Origin: JBBDIP01 sp040880305
GTDB lineage: Bacteria > Bacillota > Sulfobacillia > Fermentithermobacillales > Fermentithermobacillaceae
Direction of reading: 5' to 3'
DNA length: 64,000 nt
Assembly: GCA_040880305.1 (NCBI GenBank)
Contig: JBBDIP010000043.1
Coordinates: 1 to 64,000, forward strand
The position numbers were made by a program, and so were the translations under genes. Under the pieces are notes generated by a model. That model was not told where the DNA came from. It ran no database searches and worked only from the letters and a program-made list of their open reading frames with translations. Shown here in pieces: positions 27,413 through 36,272 of this stretch. Each line of letters starts with the position of its first letter. Position 1 is the stretch's first letter.

Positions 27413-28753
27413 TCAGCAGTCGCCGAGTCTCGTCAGGAGCCTGTAGGTAGCGTCAGCGCCGAAGTCCAGCGCTGCGACGGGCACTCGCTCGTCGGATCCG
27501 TGGACTATGGATGCGAAGTTGAGGTCGGGAGGAAGATTCATAGGGGTGAACCCGTAGGTCTGGATCCCCAGTTTGGAGAACCAGCGCCCGTCTGTGATGG
27601 CGGAGAAGAGCATAGGGAAAGGGCGGCCTGTGGGGTCGCATTCCCGCAAGACTTCGGCCAGCGTCTCGTAGAGGCCCATGTCGGGCTCGCCCTGCGCCGG
27701 TTCCTCTCGCAGAATTTCGAATTCGGCGTCGACTCCGGTGACTTCCCTGACCTCAGCGGCGACGTCTTTCATCGAGAAGCCTGGAAGCAGGCGGCAGTCC
27801 AAGGCGATCTCCACTTGGGGCGGGACTACGTTGACCTTGTCGCCGCCGCGGATGACTGTCGCATTGACGCTGTTGTGAAAGAGCGGGACGAACAGATTGC
27901 CTGTGGGGCCAAGCGCTGTAATTACCCGATCCGTCAGAGCTGGCACTAGAAGGAGCTTACTCATGGACCTGAGAGGGAAGGGTAGGGCCTTGGACAGGCC
28001 TTTCACCATGAGGGCAGCGGCTTCGGTGATGTGGACTGGGAGATTTGACCGGTCTAGGCCGGCAAGGAACTTGGCGACTCTTGCCATCGTTCCTCCCCTG
28101 CTAAGCAGAGCGCTGTGGCCGGCCGGACCTTTCACGGTGGCCTTGAGCCAGCATGCGTGTTTTTCGGAGACCATGACGGGGTACAGGCGGGTCCCGGAGA
28201 TGTGGATCGCCGTCGCTCCGAACTCGCCGATGGCGTAGCGCACGCCGTCAAACAGCGAAGGATGGTTCTCAACCAGATATCTGGCTCCGAAGTCGCTGCC
28301 GGCTTCTTCATCGGAAAGCGCGGCGAATATCACGTCAGACGGAAGTGAGCGCCCCTCTGCCTTGACCCGGAGCAGGGCCGATATCATCATTGCGAGCGGG
28401 CCTTTCATGTCGATGGCTCCTCGTCCCCAGAGAACGCCGTCTTGAGTCCTGCCCTCGAACGGTGGGACTTGCCATACCTGGTCTGTTGTCGGCACTACGT
28501 CAACGTGCCCGTACATGAGGAAAGGCGGAGCCTTCCCCTCGCCCGCAATGCGGCATATGAGGTTGGGGCGCGCGCTATCCCGGGCCACGATGGACGTCTC
28601 GAATCCTGCTCCTTCCAGCAGGTCTTTTATGTACATGATGCACCCGGCTTCGTTGCCGGGCGGGTTACTTGTATCAAAGCGGATTAGGTCTCGAAGGATC
28701 TGGGCAGGTCCCGGGAAGATTGGTGTCTGGTATCGTTTAGTGGGTGCGTTCAA
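27413..28753 (-). CDS. M20-family metallopeptidase (dipeptidase/acetylornithine deacetylase type)
   Basis: A cytoplasmic co-catalytic zinc amidohydrolase: MYGHVDVVP with the first metal His/Asp, GRGAIDMKGPLAMM, ALSDEEAGSDFGARYL with the catalytic Glu pair, and the late His in FASIVHGSDERVP. The dimerisation domain lies between residues 195 and 330. I choose TTG 28753, 8 bases after GGGAGG; GTG 28774 is an alternative. The substrate (dipeptide or N-acyl amino acid) cannot be told. It is divergent from the amino acid ABC transporter, suggesting linked use of peptides. Confidence 0.88.
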   Translation of the reverse strand: MNAPTKRYQTPIFPGPAQILRDLIRFDTSNPPGNEAGCIMYIKDLLEGAGFETSIVARDSARPNLICRIAGEGKAPPFLMYGHVDVVPTTDQVWQVPPFEGRTQDGVLWGRGAIDMKGPLAMMISALLRVKAEGRSLPSDVIFAALSDEEAGSDFGARYLVENHPSLFDGVRYAIGEFGATAIHISGTRLYPVMVSEKHACWLKATVKGPAGHSALLSRGGTMARVAKFLAGLDRSNLPVHITEAAALMVKGLSKALPFPLRSMSKLLLVPALTDRVITALGPTGNLFVPLFHNSVNATVIRGGDKVNVVPPQVEIALDCRLLPGFSMKDVAAEVREVTGVDAEFEILREEPAQGEPDMGLYETLAEVLRECDPTGRPFPMLFSAITDGRWFSKLGIQTYGFTPMNLPPDLNFASIVHGSDERVPVAALDFGADATYRLLTRLGDC

Positions 28754-28876
28754 CTGCAGGCCTCCCGGGTCCACATTTGCGTTCGCGTGGCGGATTCATA
28801 CTGTAAGTCTCGTCATGTGCATCCAAGACTTTTAGCTCCCACCCTGAATTTCCATGTTGCAAGGCAGGAGAAAGGA

Positions 28877-28923
28877 GGGGGGGCAGCTAATCCATCCCCC
28901 CAATGATCTTTATGTAAGGGGGG
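28877..28923 (+). promoter_or_regulatory. Leader with competing G/C runs before the amino acid binding protein gene
   Basis: G7 at 28877-28883, C6 at 28896-28901 and G6 at 28918-28923 (the ribosome site AAGGGGGG) allow the C run to pair either with the upstream G run or with the ribosome site. This can alternate between open and blocked initiation at GTG 28930. No known riboswitch class was recognised. Confidence 0.4.
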
Positions 28924-28929
28924 TCCGCA

Positions 28930-29751
28930 GTGAAGAAACCGATCGTCCTCGTGATCTTCTCTTTTGTTTTGGCGGCGGCGCTTCTGGCCGTATCGTGCGC
29001 CTCTGAGCCGCCCAAGCCGGCGGCAACTACACCGACCGCTCCGTCGACGCCCAAGCGCAAACTGGTCGCCGTAGGTGAAGCAACGTTTGCTCCTTTCGAG
29101 TTCATGGACACCACGACCAACAAGCCGACCGGCTTTGACGTCGACCTGGTGAAGGCCATTGCCGAGGCGTCGGGCTTCGAAGTCGAGTACAAGAACCTGG
29201 ATTGGAACAGCCTCATTCCAGCACTTCAGAACAAGGAAGCCGACCTAATCGTGTCCGGTATGACCATCACCAACGAGAGGGCGCTGGAAGTGGTCTTCTC
29301 TGACCCCTACTTCACATCCGGCCAGGCCTGGGCGGTGAAAGAGGGTTCCGCGATCAAGACACTGGACGATCTATCGGGCAAGACGGTGGCCGTCCAGATC
29401 AACACTACCGGCGACTTCGCCGCGCAGGATGTGGACGCCAAGTTTACTGCGGAGAAGAAGAAGAACCTGACGATCAAGCGCCTCAAGACCGCGGCCGACG
29501 TGTTTAACGAGCTCAAGGCCGGCGGGTGTGACGCCCTCATCTCCGACCTGCCCGTGATCCAGGAGTACCTGAGGAACAACCCGCAGGACAAGGTGCTGAT
29601 CCCTGAACCCGCCATCACCGTGGAGTACTACGGCATCGCCATGCGCAAGGCGGATAAGGACATTCACGAGCTCATCAACAAGGGCCTCGCCAAGGTCAAG
29701 GCCAGTGGGAAGTACGACGAGATCTACGCCAAGTACATCGACGCAAAGTAG
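28930..29751 (+). CDS. Polar amino acid ABC transporter, substrate-binding lipoprotein
   Basis: The N-terminus has a lipoprotein signal (KKPIVLVIFSFVLAAALLAV with lipobox VSCAS), a Pro/Thr-rich linker, then a family 3 solute-binding domain: LVAVGEATFAPFEFMD, GFDVDLVKAIAEA, NKEADLIVSGMTITNER and FSDPYFTSGQAW. It would hand an amino acid to the following permease. GTG 28930 is the start. The substrate is not predictable, though polar or charged amino acids are usual. Confidence 0.93.
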   Translation: MKKPIVLVIFSFVLAAALLAVSCASEPPKPAATTPTAPSTPKRKLVAVGEATFAPFEFMDTTTNKPTGFDVDLVKAIAEASGFEVEYKNLDWNSLIPALQNKEADLIVSGMTITNERALEVVFSDPYFTSGQAWAVKEGSAIKTLDDLSGKTVAVQINTTGDFAAQDVDAKFTAEKKKNLTIKRLKTAADVFNELKAGGCDALISDLPVIQEYLRNNPQDKVLIPEPAITVEYYGIAMRKADKDIHELINKGLAKVKASGKYDEIYAKYIDAK

Positions 29752-29762
29752 AGGGACCCTAG

Positions 29763-30425
29763 TTGACGTATGACCTGTCCATCGTCGCGAAGTATCTTCC
29801 GTTCCTGCTTCTCGGCGTAGGCATCACCATCCGGTACACAGTCCTGGCGTTCCTCCTGGGATCGGTCATGGGACTGCTTATCGCGCTGGGCAGGGTTGGC
29901 AAGAGCAAGGTTCTCCGGTACCCGTGCCTGTGGTATGTGGATTTCATCAGGGGGACTCCGCTTCTGGCGCAGGTATACCTGATTCACTTCGGGTTGCCTC
30001 AGGTGTTTGGATACAGGCCGGTGGGTACTATCGACGCCCTGGTCGCCCTCACGCTAAACGCCGCCGCGTACATCGCGGAGATCTGGAGGGGCGGTATCGA
30101 GTCGATGGAACGCGGACAGATGGAGGCCGCGAGGTCTCTCGGGATGACCTACGGGCAGGCCATGAAGTATGTGGTCCTGCCCCAGGCATTCCGGCGGGTC
30201 ATCCCCCCTCTCGGCAACGAGTTCATCGCGCTCCTAAAGGAGTCGTCGCTGGTATCGGTAATCGGTCTGGAAGACCTGATGATGAAGGCCAATATGATGG
30301 CCGGACGAAGTTTCCGCCCATTTGAGGCTTACTTCACTGTCGCCCTCATCTACCTGTCGCTGACTTTGACCTTCGCGCGGGTGCTGAGCCGCCTCGAGGG
30401 GAGGCTTAAAGTTGGTCACGGCTAG
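29763..30425 (+). CDS. Polar amino acid ABC transporter permease
   Basis: The 220-residue protein has about five membrane helices and the HisM-type permease loop AAYIAEIWRGGIESMERGQMEAARSLGM followed by QAFRRVIPPLGNEFIALLKESSL, the coupling region for the ATPase. TTG 29763 follows GAGGGA. It overlaps the ATPase gene by 14 bases. Confidence 0.95.
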   Translation: MTYDLSIVAKYLPFLLLGVGITIRYTVLAFLLGSVMGLLIALGRVGKSKVLRYPCLWYVDFIRGTPLLAQVYLIHFGLPQVFGYRPVGTIDALVALTLNAAAYIAEIWRGGIESMERGQMEAARSLGMTYGQAMKYVVLPQAFRRVIPPLGNEFIALLKESSLVSVIGLEDLMMKANMMAGRSFRPFEAYFTVALIYLSLTLTFARVLSRLEGRLKVGHG

Positions 30426-31134
30426 GGGATTGGAGAAGTGGTTTGGGTCGCTTCACGTCCTGCGCGGCGTGGACCTCGACGTTCATAAGGGGCAGGTCGT
30501 GGTGATTATCGGGCCGAGCGGCTCGGGGAAAAGCACGCTTCTGCGCTGCATCAATTACCTGGAGACCCCCACCTCCGGGTCCATCTCCGTGGACGGCGTG
30601 AGGCTGGATGACCCGGCCACCGATTTGAACCAGGTGCGGCAGACGGTTGGGATGGTGTTTCAGCAGTTCAACCTGTTCCCGCACCTCACGGCCCTGCAGA
30701 ACGTGACTCTGGCCCCCCGGAAGGTCCTTGGGATGGCGGCCTCCGAAGCTGAGGCGCTCGGGATGGAACTCCTGGCCAAGGTGGGTTTGGCCGAGAAGAG
30801 GGACCAGTACCCCGACCGGATCTCGGGCGGGCAGAAGCAGAGGGTGGCCATCGCGCGCGCCCTTGCCATGCGGCCCAAACTCATGCTGTTCGACGAGCCG
30901 ACGTCGGCCCTGGACCCCGAGATGATCGGCGAGGTGCTTGCCGTGATGAAGCAGCTTGCTCTGGACGGGATGACCATGGTCGTGGTGAGCCACGAGATGG
31001 GCTTCGCCCGCGAGGTCGCCGACAGGGTCATGCTACTCTCCGATGGCCTGTTCGTGGAGGACGCCCCGCCGTCCGAGTTCTTTGAACACCCAAAGCACGA
31101 GAGGACAAAGCAGTTCCTGAGCAAGATACTCTGA
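30412..31134 (+). CDS. Polar amino acid ABC transporter ATP-binding protein
   Basis: GlnQ-type ATPase of 240 residues: Walker A GPSGSGKSTLLRCIN, Q-loop FQQFNLFPHLTALQNV, signature ISGGQKQRVAIARALA, Walker B MLFDEPTSALDPEM, and H-loop VVSHEMGFA. TTG 30412 is preceded by GGGGAGGC inside the permease gene. It powers the uptake system encoded upstream. Confidence 0.96.
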   Translation: MVTARGLEKWFGSLHVLRGVDLDVHKGQVVVIIGPSGSGKSTLLRCINYLETPTSGSISVDGVRLDDPATDLNQVRQTVGMVFQQFNLFPHLTALQNVTLAPRKVLGMAASEAEALGMELLAKVGLAEKRDQYPDRISGGQKQRVAIARALAMRPKLMLFDEPTSALDPEMIGEVLAVMKQLALDGMTMVVVSHEMGFAREVADRVMLLSDGLFVEDAPPSEFFEHPKHERTKQFLSKIL

Positions 31135-31175
31135 CATGCGCGACCTTTCGGAGATGAAGAGACGGAGACGATGAC

Positions 31176-32084
31176 GTGGCGACTTTTGAGCAGGTGCTGA
31201 CATCCGACAACGCCGACCTGTACCGCCTCATCCTGGACATCCCGATCCCCGGCTACCGCGACTTCATCACCCCGTGGCTGATCCAGGAGACCGGCTTCGG
31301 CCTTGCCATGGGCACCGGCCTGTACAGGACCATCTTGGTGGACCCGGGACCGGCGTGCGGGATCCCCTCGCTCCTAAGGTGCCTTGAGCGTCTTGAGGTC
31401 CGCAGGATCGACTACGTCCTGCTCACCCACGTCCACATCGACCACGCTGGCGGAATCGCTGAGCTCACGTCTTCCTACCCTGCTCTCAAGGTCGTTGCCC
31501 ATGACAGGGGCCGCGCCCACCTTGTGGACCCCTCAAGGCTGTGGGAGGGGAGCCTCCAGACGTTGGGAGAGGTCGCCGTGGCGTTCGGCCCCATATCACC
31601 CCTTCCCGAGAACAACCTGATGCCCCAGGGTCGGGAAGTGGAAGGGGTTAGGGTCATTGACACGCCCGGTCACGCTCCGCACCACCAGTCCTATCTGTTT
31701 CGGTTCGGCGAGAAAGGTGTTCTGTTCTCCGGTGAGGCTGCCGGCGTCTACCTTAGCGGCAACTACTTGCGTCCGGCCACTCCACCCAGGTTTTTCTACG
31801 ATGTTTCACAAGATTCGCTGGAGAGGCTGCGGGCCGTCGGCGCCTCCTTGGTCTGCTGCGGCCATTACGGGTGCTCGTCCGATGTCTCACGACTCCTGCG
31901 GGCAGCAGGCGACCAGCTTGCGTTGTGGCGGGACATCGTCCGAGAGGAGGCTCTTGTTGATACCTGTCTTGACCGCCTGCTGTCCCTGGACCCGAGCCTA
32001 TCGGAGTTCGTTGACCTGGACTCCGACATCCGTGACAGAGAAGTCTTCTACCTCAAGAGCAGCATAAAAGGTTTCCTGGGCTAA
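31176..32084 (+). CDS. Metallo-beta-lactamase-fold hydrolase
   Basis: The 302-residue protein carries the MBL metal motif THVHIDHAGG (H-x-H-x-D-H), a downstream DTPGHAPHHQSYL and FSGEAAG, and a late CCGHYG. The fold covers glyoxalase II, lactonases and related enzymes; the substrate cannot be assigned. The C-terminal helical part (residues 240-300) resembles that seen in other members. GTG 31176 follows CGGAGACG. Confidence 0.85.
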   Translation: MATFEQVLTSDNADLYRLILDIPIPGYRDFITPWLIQETGFGLAMGTGLYRTILVDPGPACGIPSLLRCLERLEVRRIDYVLLTHVHIDHAGGIAELTSSYPALKVVAHDRGRAHLVDPSRLWEGSLQTLGEVAVAFGPISPLPENNLMPQGREVEGVRVIDTPGHAPHHQSYLFRFGEKGVLFSGEAAGVYLSGNYLRPATPPRFFYDVSQDSLERLRAVGASLVCCGHYGCSSDVSRLLRAAGDQLALWRDIVREEALVDTCLDRLLSLDPSLSEFVDLDSDIRDREVFYLKSSIKGFLG

Positions 32085-32186
32085 GCGGTCTGTTCATCGC
32101 CGACCGGGGAACCTCCATCAGCTTGCTGAAGGAGTTTCATCAGTTGTGCTGGAACAATACGGAGATCTTGCCATGGAGGTCTCCAA

Positions 32187-33350
32187 GTGAGCGTAATCGT
32201 CACGGACGCGCGTTACAGGATGTCCCTCTCGGTCATCCGCTCGCTTGGGCAGGCGGGACTTCGGGTCATAGCCCAGGAAGAGCGCGGCATCTCCTCCATG
32301 GACGCCCTCGGGTTCCACTCCCGTCACGTAGCAGAGAAGGCGCTGACCGCATCGCCCGCCTCGGATCCCAGCGCGTTCGTCCAAGACCTCCTCCGCCTGG
32401 GCGAGGAAGGCGATGTCCTCATTCCCGTGTCCCTGGCCAGCATTTTCGCGGTGGCGTCCCGCATGGAGGACGTCAGACGGCGCTTTCGCGTCGCGTTGCC
32501 TCCCATTGATGTCATCCGTACCGCCAACGATACCGACCGCCTGCTGCAGGTCGCCAGCCGGATTGGGCTGCGCGTTCCACGCACCGAGGCGCCGGTACCC
32601 GACGACGAACCTTTGACGCTGCTCCCAACCCTCAAATTTCCGGTGGTGGTGAAGTACCGCGAAGGTGAGGCGCTCGGTCTTCCTCCCGACCGGCGCTACG
32701 CGATTGTCCGCGAGAAGGACAAGTTTGTCGAGACCTACCGGGCGATGGCCGCGCGGCAGGCGTCCCCCCTGGTCCAGGAGTACATATCCGGCGATGGGTG
32801 GGGGATGTCTGCAGTGATGGATGCCCGGTCTGAACCGGTGCTGGTGTTCTGTCACAGGAGACTGCGTGAGTACCCGGTGACGGGCGGTCCCAGCTGCTTT
32901 TGCGAGAGCGTCCGCGACCAGCGCCTGATAGACACGGGGTTGCGGTTGCTCAAAGAGCTGAAGTGGCACGGTGTCGCGATGGTTGAGTTCAAGCGGGAGT
33001 TCACGACGGGCGAGTACGTGCTCATGGAGATAAACCCACGGTTCTGGGGGAGCCTTCCCTTGGCCGCGGCTGCGGGCGCCAACTTTCCACTGGCTTTGTA
33101 CCGCGTTGCTCGTGGGGAGGATGCAGGGCCTATCCCGGAGTACAGGGTCGGGGTTAGGATGCGGTATCTGTTCCAGGATCTGCTTTCGGTACCCGGGTAC
33201 TTACGGCGGGCGCCAAGCCGGACGGCTTTTCTGGCGGGTTTCGTGAAAGACCTACTGGACCCCAGAGTGGCGGATGGCGTCTTCAGGCTGGAGGACCCGG
33301 TGCCCGGGCTTTTCTACCTGGGGCGAGCGCTCGGCAAATGGAACACATAA
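32187..33350 (+). CDS. ATP-grasp ligase, carboxylate-amine ligase type
   Basis: This 387-residue ATP-grasp enzyme has an N-terminal pre-ATP-grasp domain (MSVIVTDARYRMSLSVIRSL), lysine-bearing LKFPVVVKYREGE, SPLVQEYISGDGWGMSAVMD, and the metal site YVLMEINPRFWGSLPLAAAAG. It would join a carboxylate to an amine through an acyl phosphate. The start GTG 32187 follows TGGAGGT. It is followed by a PHP hydrolase and a NodB deacetylase, suggesting a small pathway making or modifying a conjugate. Substrates are unknown. Confidence 0.8.
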   Translation: MSVIVTDARYRMSLSVIRSLGQAGLRVIAQEERGISSMDALGFHSRHVAEKALTASPASDPSAFVQDLLRLGEEGDVLIPVSLASIFAVASRMEDVRRRFRVALPPIDVIRTANDTDRLLQVASRIGLRVPRTEAPVPDDEPLTLLPTLKFPVVVKYREGEALGLPPDRRYAIVREKDKFVETYRAMAARQASPLVQEYISGDGWGMSAVMDARSEPVLVFCHRRLREYPVTGGPSCFCESVRDQRLIDTGLRLLKELKWHGVAMVEFKREFTTGEYVLMEINPRFWGSLPLAAAAGANFPLALYRVARGEDAGPIPEYRVGVRMRYLFQDLLSVPGYLRRAPSRTAFLAGFVKDLLDPRVADGVFRLEDPVPGLFYLGRALGKWNT

Positions 33351-33366
33351 CGGAGGACGCAGAGGT

Positions 33367-34164
33367 TTGAAGCTGGACTTACATACGCACTCCAAATACT
33401 CGGACGACTCGTTCGTGGAGCCGGCCGACATCGTCAGGCTGGCCCGGGAGCGGGGGATGGACGGAGTTGCCGTCACCGACCACCTGAGCCTGCGAGGCGG
33501 CCTTGAGGCCCGTTCTGCCAACCGCGACCCGGTTTTCCTTGTGATCCCCGGCATCGAGTATCCCACAGACGTCGGGCACGTCGTGGGCCTGTTTGTGGAA
33601 ACCGAGCCCAGCGTCATCCCTTCTCGTGAGGGCCCGCCAGGGTCCCCAATCTACTTCGCCAAGGAGGTCGTCTCCGCTATCCACGCCGCGGGCGGTGTGG
33701 CGGTCCTGGCCCACCCATTTGAGTCCCGCATCCGCCTGCCCGAAGGCATGTTCGCCGCCATAGGGCTGGACGCCCTTGAAGGGTTCAACGGTAGAGCGGG
33801 CTCTGTCCGCAATCCACAGGCTAACTTTCAGGCTCTTGAGTACGCCCGCGCAAACGGCATACCTGTGATTGGCGGGAGCGACGCCCACTTCCAATGGGAA
33901 GTCGCCCGCGCCGGATGTGCTTTCGAAGGGATCCCGCCCGGCGCCTCGCCAGATGCGGTCAGGCGGGCGATCTTGCGAGGAGAGGCCGTTCCCTTCGGAA
34001 TCCCGGCGCCTCGCACGACTATCCCGATGACAAGCCTTTCGAAGATCCGGAAGTCCCGCCGCTTTGAGAAGGTCCCCAGGGCTCTACTCAGGCTGGCGCT
34101 CACCGCGCTGGGTCCTACCGGCCTTTGGTTGGAGAACTTGGCCCGCGGTCCACTTGAAGAATAG
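33367..34164 (+). CDS. PHP-domain metal-dependent phosphoesterase
   Basis: It begins LKLDLHTHSKYSDDSF, the first PHP metal motif, with GVAVTDHLSL, VIPGIEYPT, GGVAVLAHPFE and PVIGGSDAHFQWE as the later motifs, giving a trinuclear metal site. Homologues act as phosphoesterases such as AMP-forming or histidinol-phosphatase-like enzymes. TTG 33367 is chosen because it gives the normal N-terminus directly after GGAGG. The C-terminal 40 residues are basic. Confidence 0.87.
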   Translation: MKLDLHTHSKYSDDSFVEPADIVRLARERGMDGVAVTDHLSLRGGLEARSANRDPVFLVIPGIEYPTDVGHVVGLFVETEPSVIPSREGPPGSPIYFAKEVVSAIHAAGGVAVLAHPFESRIRLPEGMFAAIGLDALEGFNGRAGSVRNPQANFQALEYARANGIPVIGGSDAHFQWEVARAGCAFEGIPPGASPDAVRRAILRGEAVPFGIPAPRTTIPMTSLSKIRKSRRFEKVPRALLRLALTALGPTGLWLENLARGPLEE

Positions 34165-34192
34165 GCTAACCCCCTGAGTAGGAGAGATCTCT

Positions 34193-35470
34193 ATGGATGT
34201 CCTTGAGCCCTTGAGGCTGGTTAATCGCTGCGTGAAGGCTGTGAAAAAGGCCAGAATGGGGCGCACGCTGAGCTCTGTCAGACGGATAGAACGGGTGTTT
34301 CCGCCTCCGGGGCAGTTGGTGGTGGCCATGACCTTCGACGACGGGCCTACAGCGTCCCCCGCCACGCCCGGCAACGGGAATGGCCTCACAGAGAGCCTGC
34401 TCAACACCATGAAGGATTTCGGGGCCAGGGGAACCTTTGACGTGATAGGCAGCACCGCCTCCAATTACCCGGATAGGGAGGGTAGGACGGGGACCGCACT
34501 GTGGAGCGGCGTCAAGTACGACCACTACCCTATGTTCGGCCAGGACAGCCTGGCGGGGGTGGCTAACCAGAAGGCGCTGGCGAGGCGCATGCTGGACGAG
34601 GGGCACGAACTCACCAACCACGGCAACACCCACGTGGACTTCGGCCCGAGCCACATTGTCTACGGTTCGCGGGGGCATTTCCGTGACAGCCAGGAGGTCT
34701 ATCAGGATCTTCGGGCGCTGCACGATCTGGTGCGCGCTGAACTGGGGTACGAGATGCGCCTGGCCCGCCCGCCCCACTACATAGACGGGATTCGCGATGG
34801 CAAGAACGCTTACGATGTCTACGGCAGGCTTCGCTACAACTATCTGGCGGCCAGTCTCGACGGCGGAGGCTGGAAGGCATCGTCCGGGGACTACGCACGG
34901 GACGTCAATGCAATGGTGGACGCGGTGAAGCGGGAACTGGAGAAAGACCCAGCATCTTTGAACGGGCAGATCATTTTTCAGAAAGACGGCTACAGCATGT
35001 CCAAGCAGAGCCCCATCGTGGACGCGCTTCCAAGGCAGTTGGACCTGCTGCGCTCTTTCGGATACCGGGTGGCGACCGTATCAGAACTCCTGGATATGTC
35101 TCCTTTCACCGACGTACCGCCTTCGGCTCCCTATTTTCCCGGAGTCCGGTCGCTGGCCAAGGCCGGATACCGCGTAGCGTTCCGCGATAACTCCTTTAAG
35201 CCTGAGAGGCCTATCAGCGGGGATGAAGTCGCTGCGTTGCTTGATGGGCCGTGGCCCCAAGACGTGAGCGGTAGAGGCAGGTTGACCGCAGGATCAACAG
35301 GACGGACCGGAACTGTCAGCGCAAGGGAAGTTGCCGGAGTCTTGGGCAAGGGGCAGGAACAGGGGCGGGATAGGCTATTGAGCATGCTTCCGAGCGGGAG
35401 CGACCCTGACCGTCCGGTGTCCCGAGGCTGGGCTGCCCAAATGGCCGCGACGGCACTGGACCTTCAATAG
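34193..35470 (+). CDS. NodB-type polysaccharide deacetylase fused to an SLH-like segment, no signal peptide
   Basis: The NodB domain shows motif 1 MTFDDGP (catalytic Asp pair), motif 2 ELTNHGNTH (H-x3-H metal site) and motif 3 LARPPHY. After residue 300 an S-layer-homology-like unit follows: FTDVPPSAPYFPGVRSLAKAG, then AFRDNSFKPERPISGDEVAALL, normally used to bind cell-wall polymer. Yet the N-terminus lacks a signal peptide, which is odd for a wall enzyme. The stop overlaps the convergent pantothenate kinase by 7 bases. It probably deacetylates a sugar polymer or amide; the substrate is unknown. Confidence 0.8.
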   Translation: MDVLEPLRLVNRCVKAVKKARMGRTLSSVRRIERVFPPPGQLVVAMTFDDGPTASPATPGNGNGLTESLLNTMKDFGARGTFDVIGSTASNYPDREGRTGTALWSGVKYDHYPMFGQDSLAGVANQKALARRMLDEGHELTNHGNTHVDFGPSHIVYGSRGHFRDSQEVYQDLRALHDLVRAELGYEMRLARPPHYIDGIRDGKNAYDVYGRLRYNYLAASLDGGGWKASSGDYARDVNAMVDAVKRELEKDPASLNGQIIFQKDGYSMSKQSPIVDALPRQLDLLRSFGYRVATVSELLDMSPFTDVPPSAPYFPGVRSLAKAGYRVAFRDNSFKPERPISGDEVAALLDGPWPQDVSGRGRLTAGSTGRTGTVSAREVAGVLGKGQEQGRDRLLSMLPSGSDPDRPVSRGWAAQMAATALDLQ

Positions 35471-36267
35471 GAGACGCCGGGATGTCCCAGAAGTACGGCC
35501 CCCAGCGCGCCGCAAAAGGCGCCGTGCTTCAGAAAGCCAAATTCGTGGCCAAGGAAGCAGCCAATCTCCAGGAACCTTTCCCTGATTAGGGGGTGGCTGC
35601 TGGGAGATCCCGCCACCACAATGGTGCCGGTCTTGTAAGTCCGCGCCACCTGGATGGATAGCACTGCGACCGTTTCAACGACCATCTGGACGATGGCCGA
35701 CGCAATATCGACTTTGCCGGCATCCTCAAAACTCCTGCGGCCAAAGTTGGCGGCTGTAAGAGCGCTGAGCACAGGGGACTCGGCCGTGTCGGGATAGAGG
35801 TCAGAGACCATAAGGTCGACCCGCTGTCGCTTGCCCTTTGACGCCAGATCCATTATCTTCACGAATTCAGGGACCGAAAGGAGCATATTGCCCAGGCCCG
35901 TAATAGTCCCTCCACCCACTCCCGTGCCGGCCGCTCGCGTGCCGGAATCGGGAGAAACGTAGAAGATGGACGTCCCCGTGCCTATGCTGGTCAGGACGAA
36001 CGGCTCAGCGGCAGGGTCCTTCTCCAGCACGAGATGCCGGGCGCCGGCGCAGAAGCTTTGGAGTTCATCCAGTACGCGGACTGGTTCCTCCAGGCATTTC
36101 GCCAGGTCCTTGGCCCCGCACCCGGTGGCATAGATCTGTTCTCCCGGGGGCAGCGATGCCGCCACTTCTGCCGCGTCGGTGTGTTCCAGCAGGCGGTACT
36201 GCCTTTCACCGTCAGAGACCGTGACTATCTTGGTCAGGGATCCACCAACATCGATGCCTATCTGCAT
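35464..36267 (-). CDS. coaW: Type II pantothenate kinase
   Basis: CoaW phosphorylates pantothenate, the first step of CoA synthesis. The ASKHA-fold shows QIGIDVGGSLTKIV (phosphate 1), LTSIGTGTSIFYV, and GTGVGGGTITGLGNMLL (phosphate 2 region), plus LMVSDLYPD. ATG 36267 is used, giving 267 residues. Type II kinases are scattered among Bacillota and are not feedback-inhibited in Staphylococcus; that is family knowledge. It probably shares a transcript with the adjacent upstream methyltransferase. Confidence 0.9.
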   Translation of the reverse strand: MQIGIDVGGSLTKIVTVSDGERQYRLLEHTDAAEVAASLPPGEQIYATGCGAKDLAKCLEEPVRVLDELQSFCAGARHLVLEKDPAAEPFVLTSIGTGTSIFYVSPDSGTRAAGTGVGGGTITGLGNMLLSVPEFVKIMDLASKGKRQRVDLMVSDLYPDTAESPVLSALTAANFGRRSFEDAGKVDIASAIVQMVVETVAVLSIQVARTYKTGTIVVAGSPSSHPLIRERFLEIGCFLGHEFGFLKHGAFCGALGAVLLGHPGVSY

Positions 36268-36272
36268 GTGAA

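Noticed and set aside
32100..32190. Mini-frame ending at the ATP-grasp start (GTGA overlap)
   Set aside because: No clear start codon or ribosome site; its 14-residue end alone is too little to call a leader peptide.
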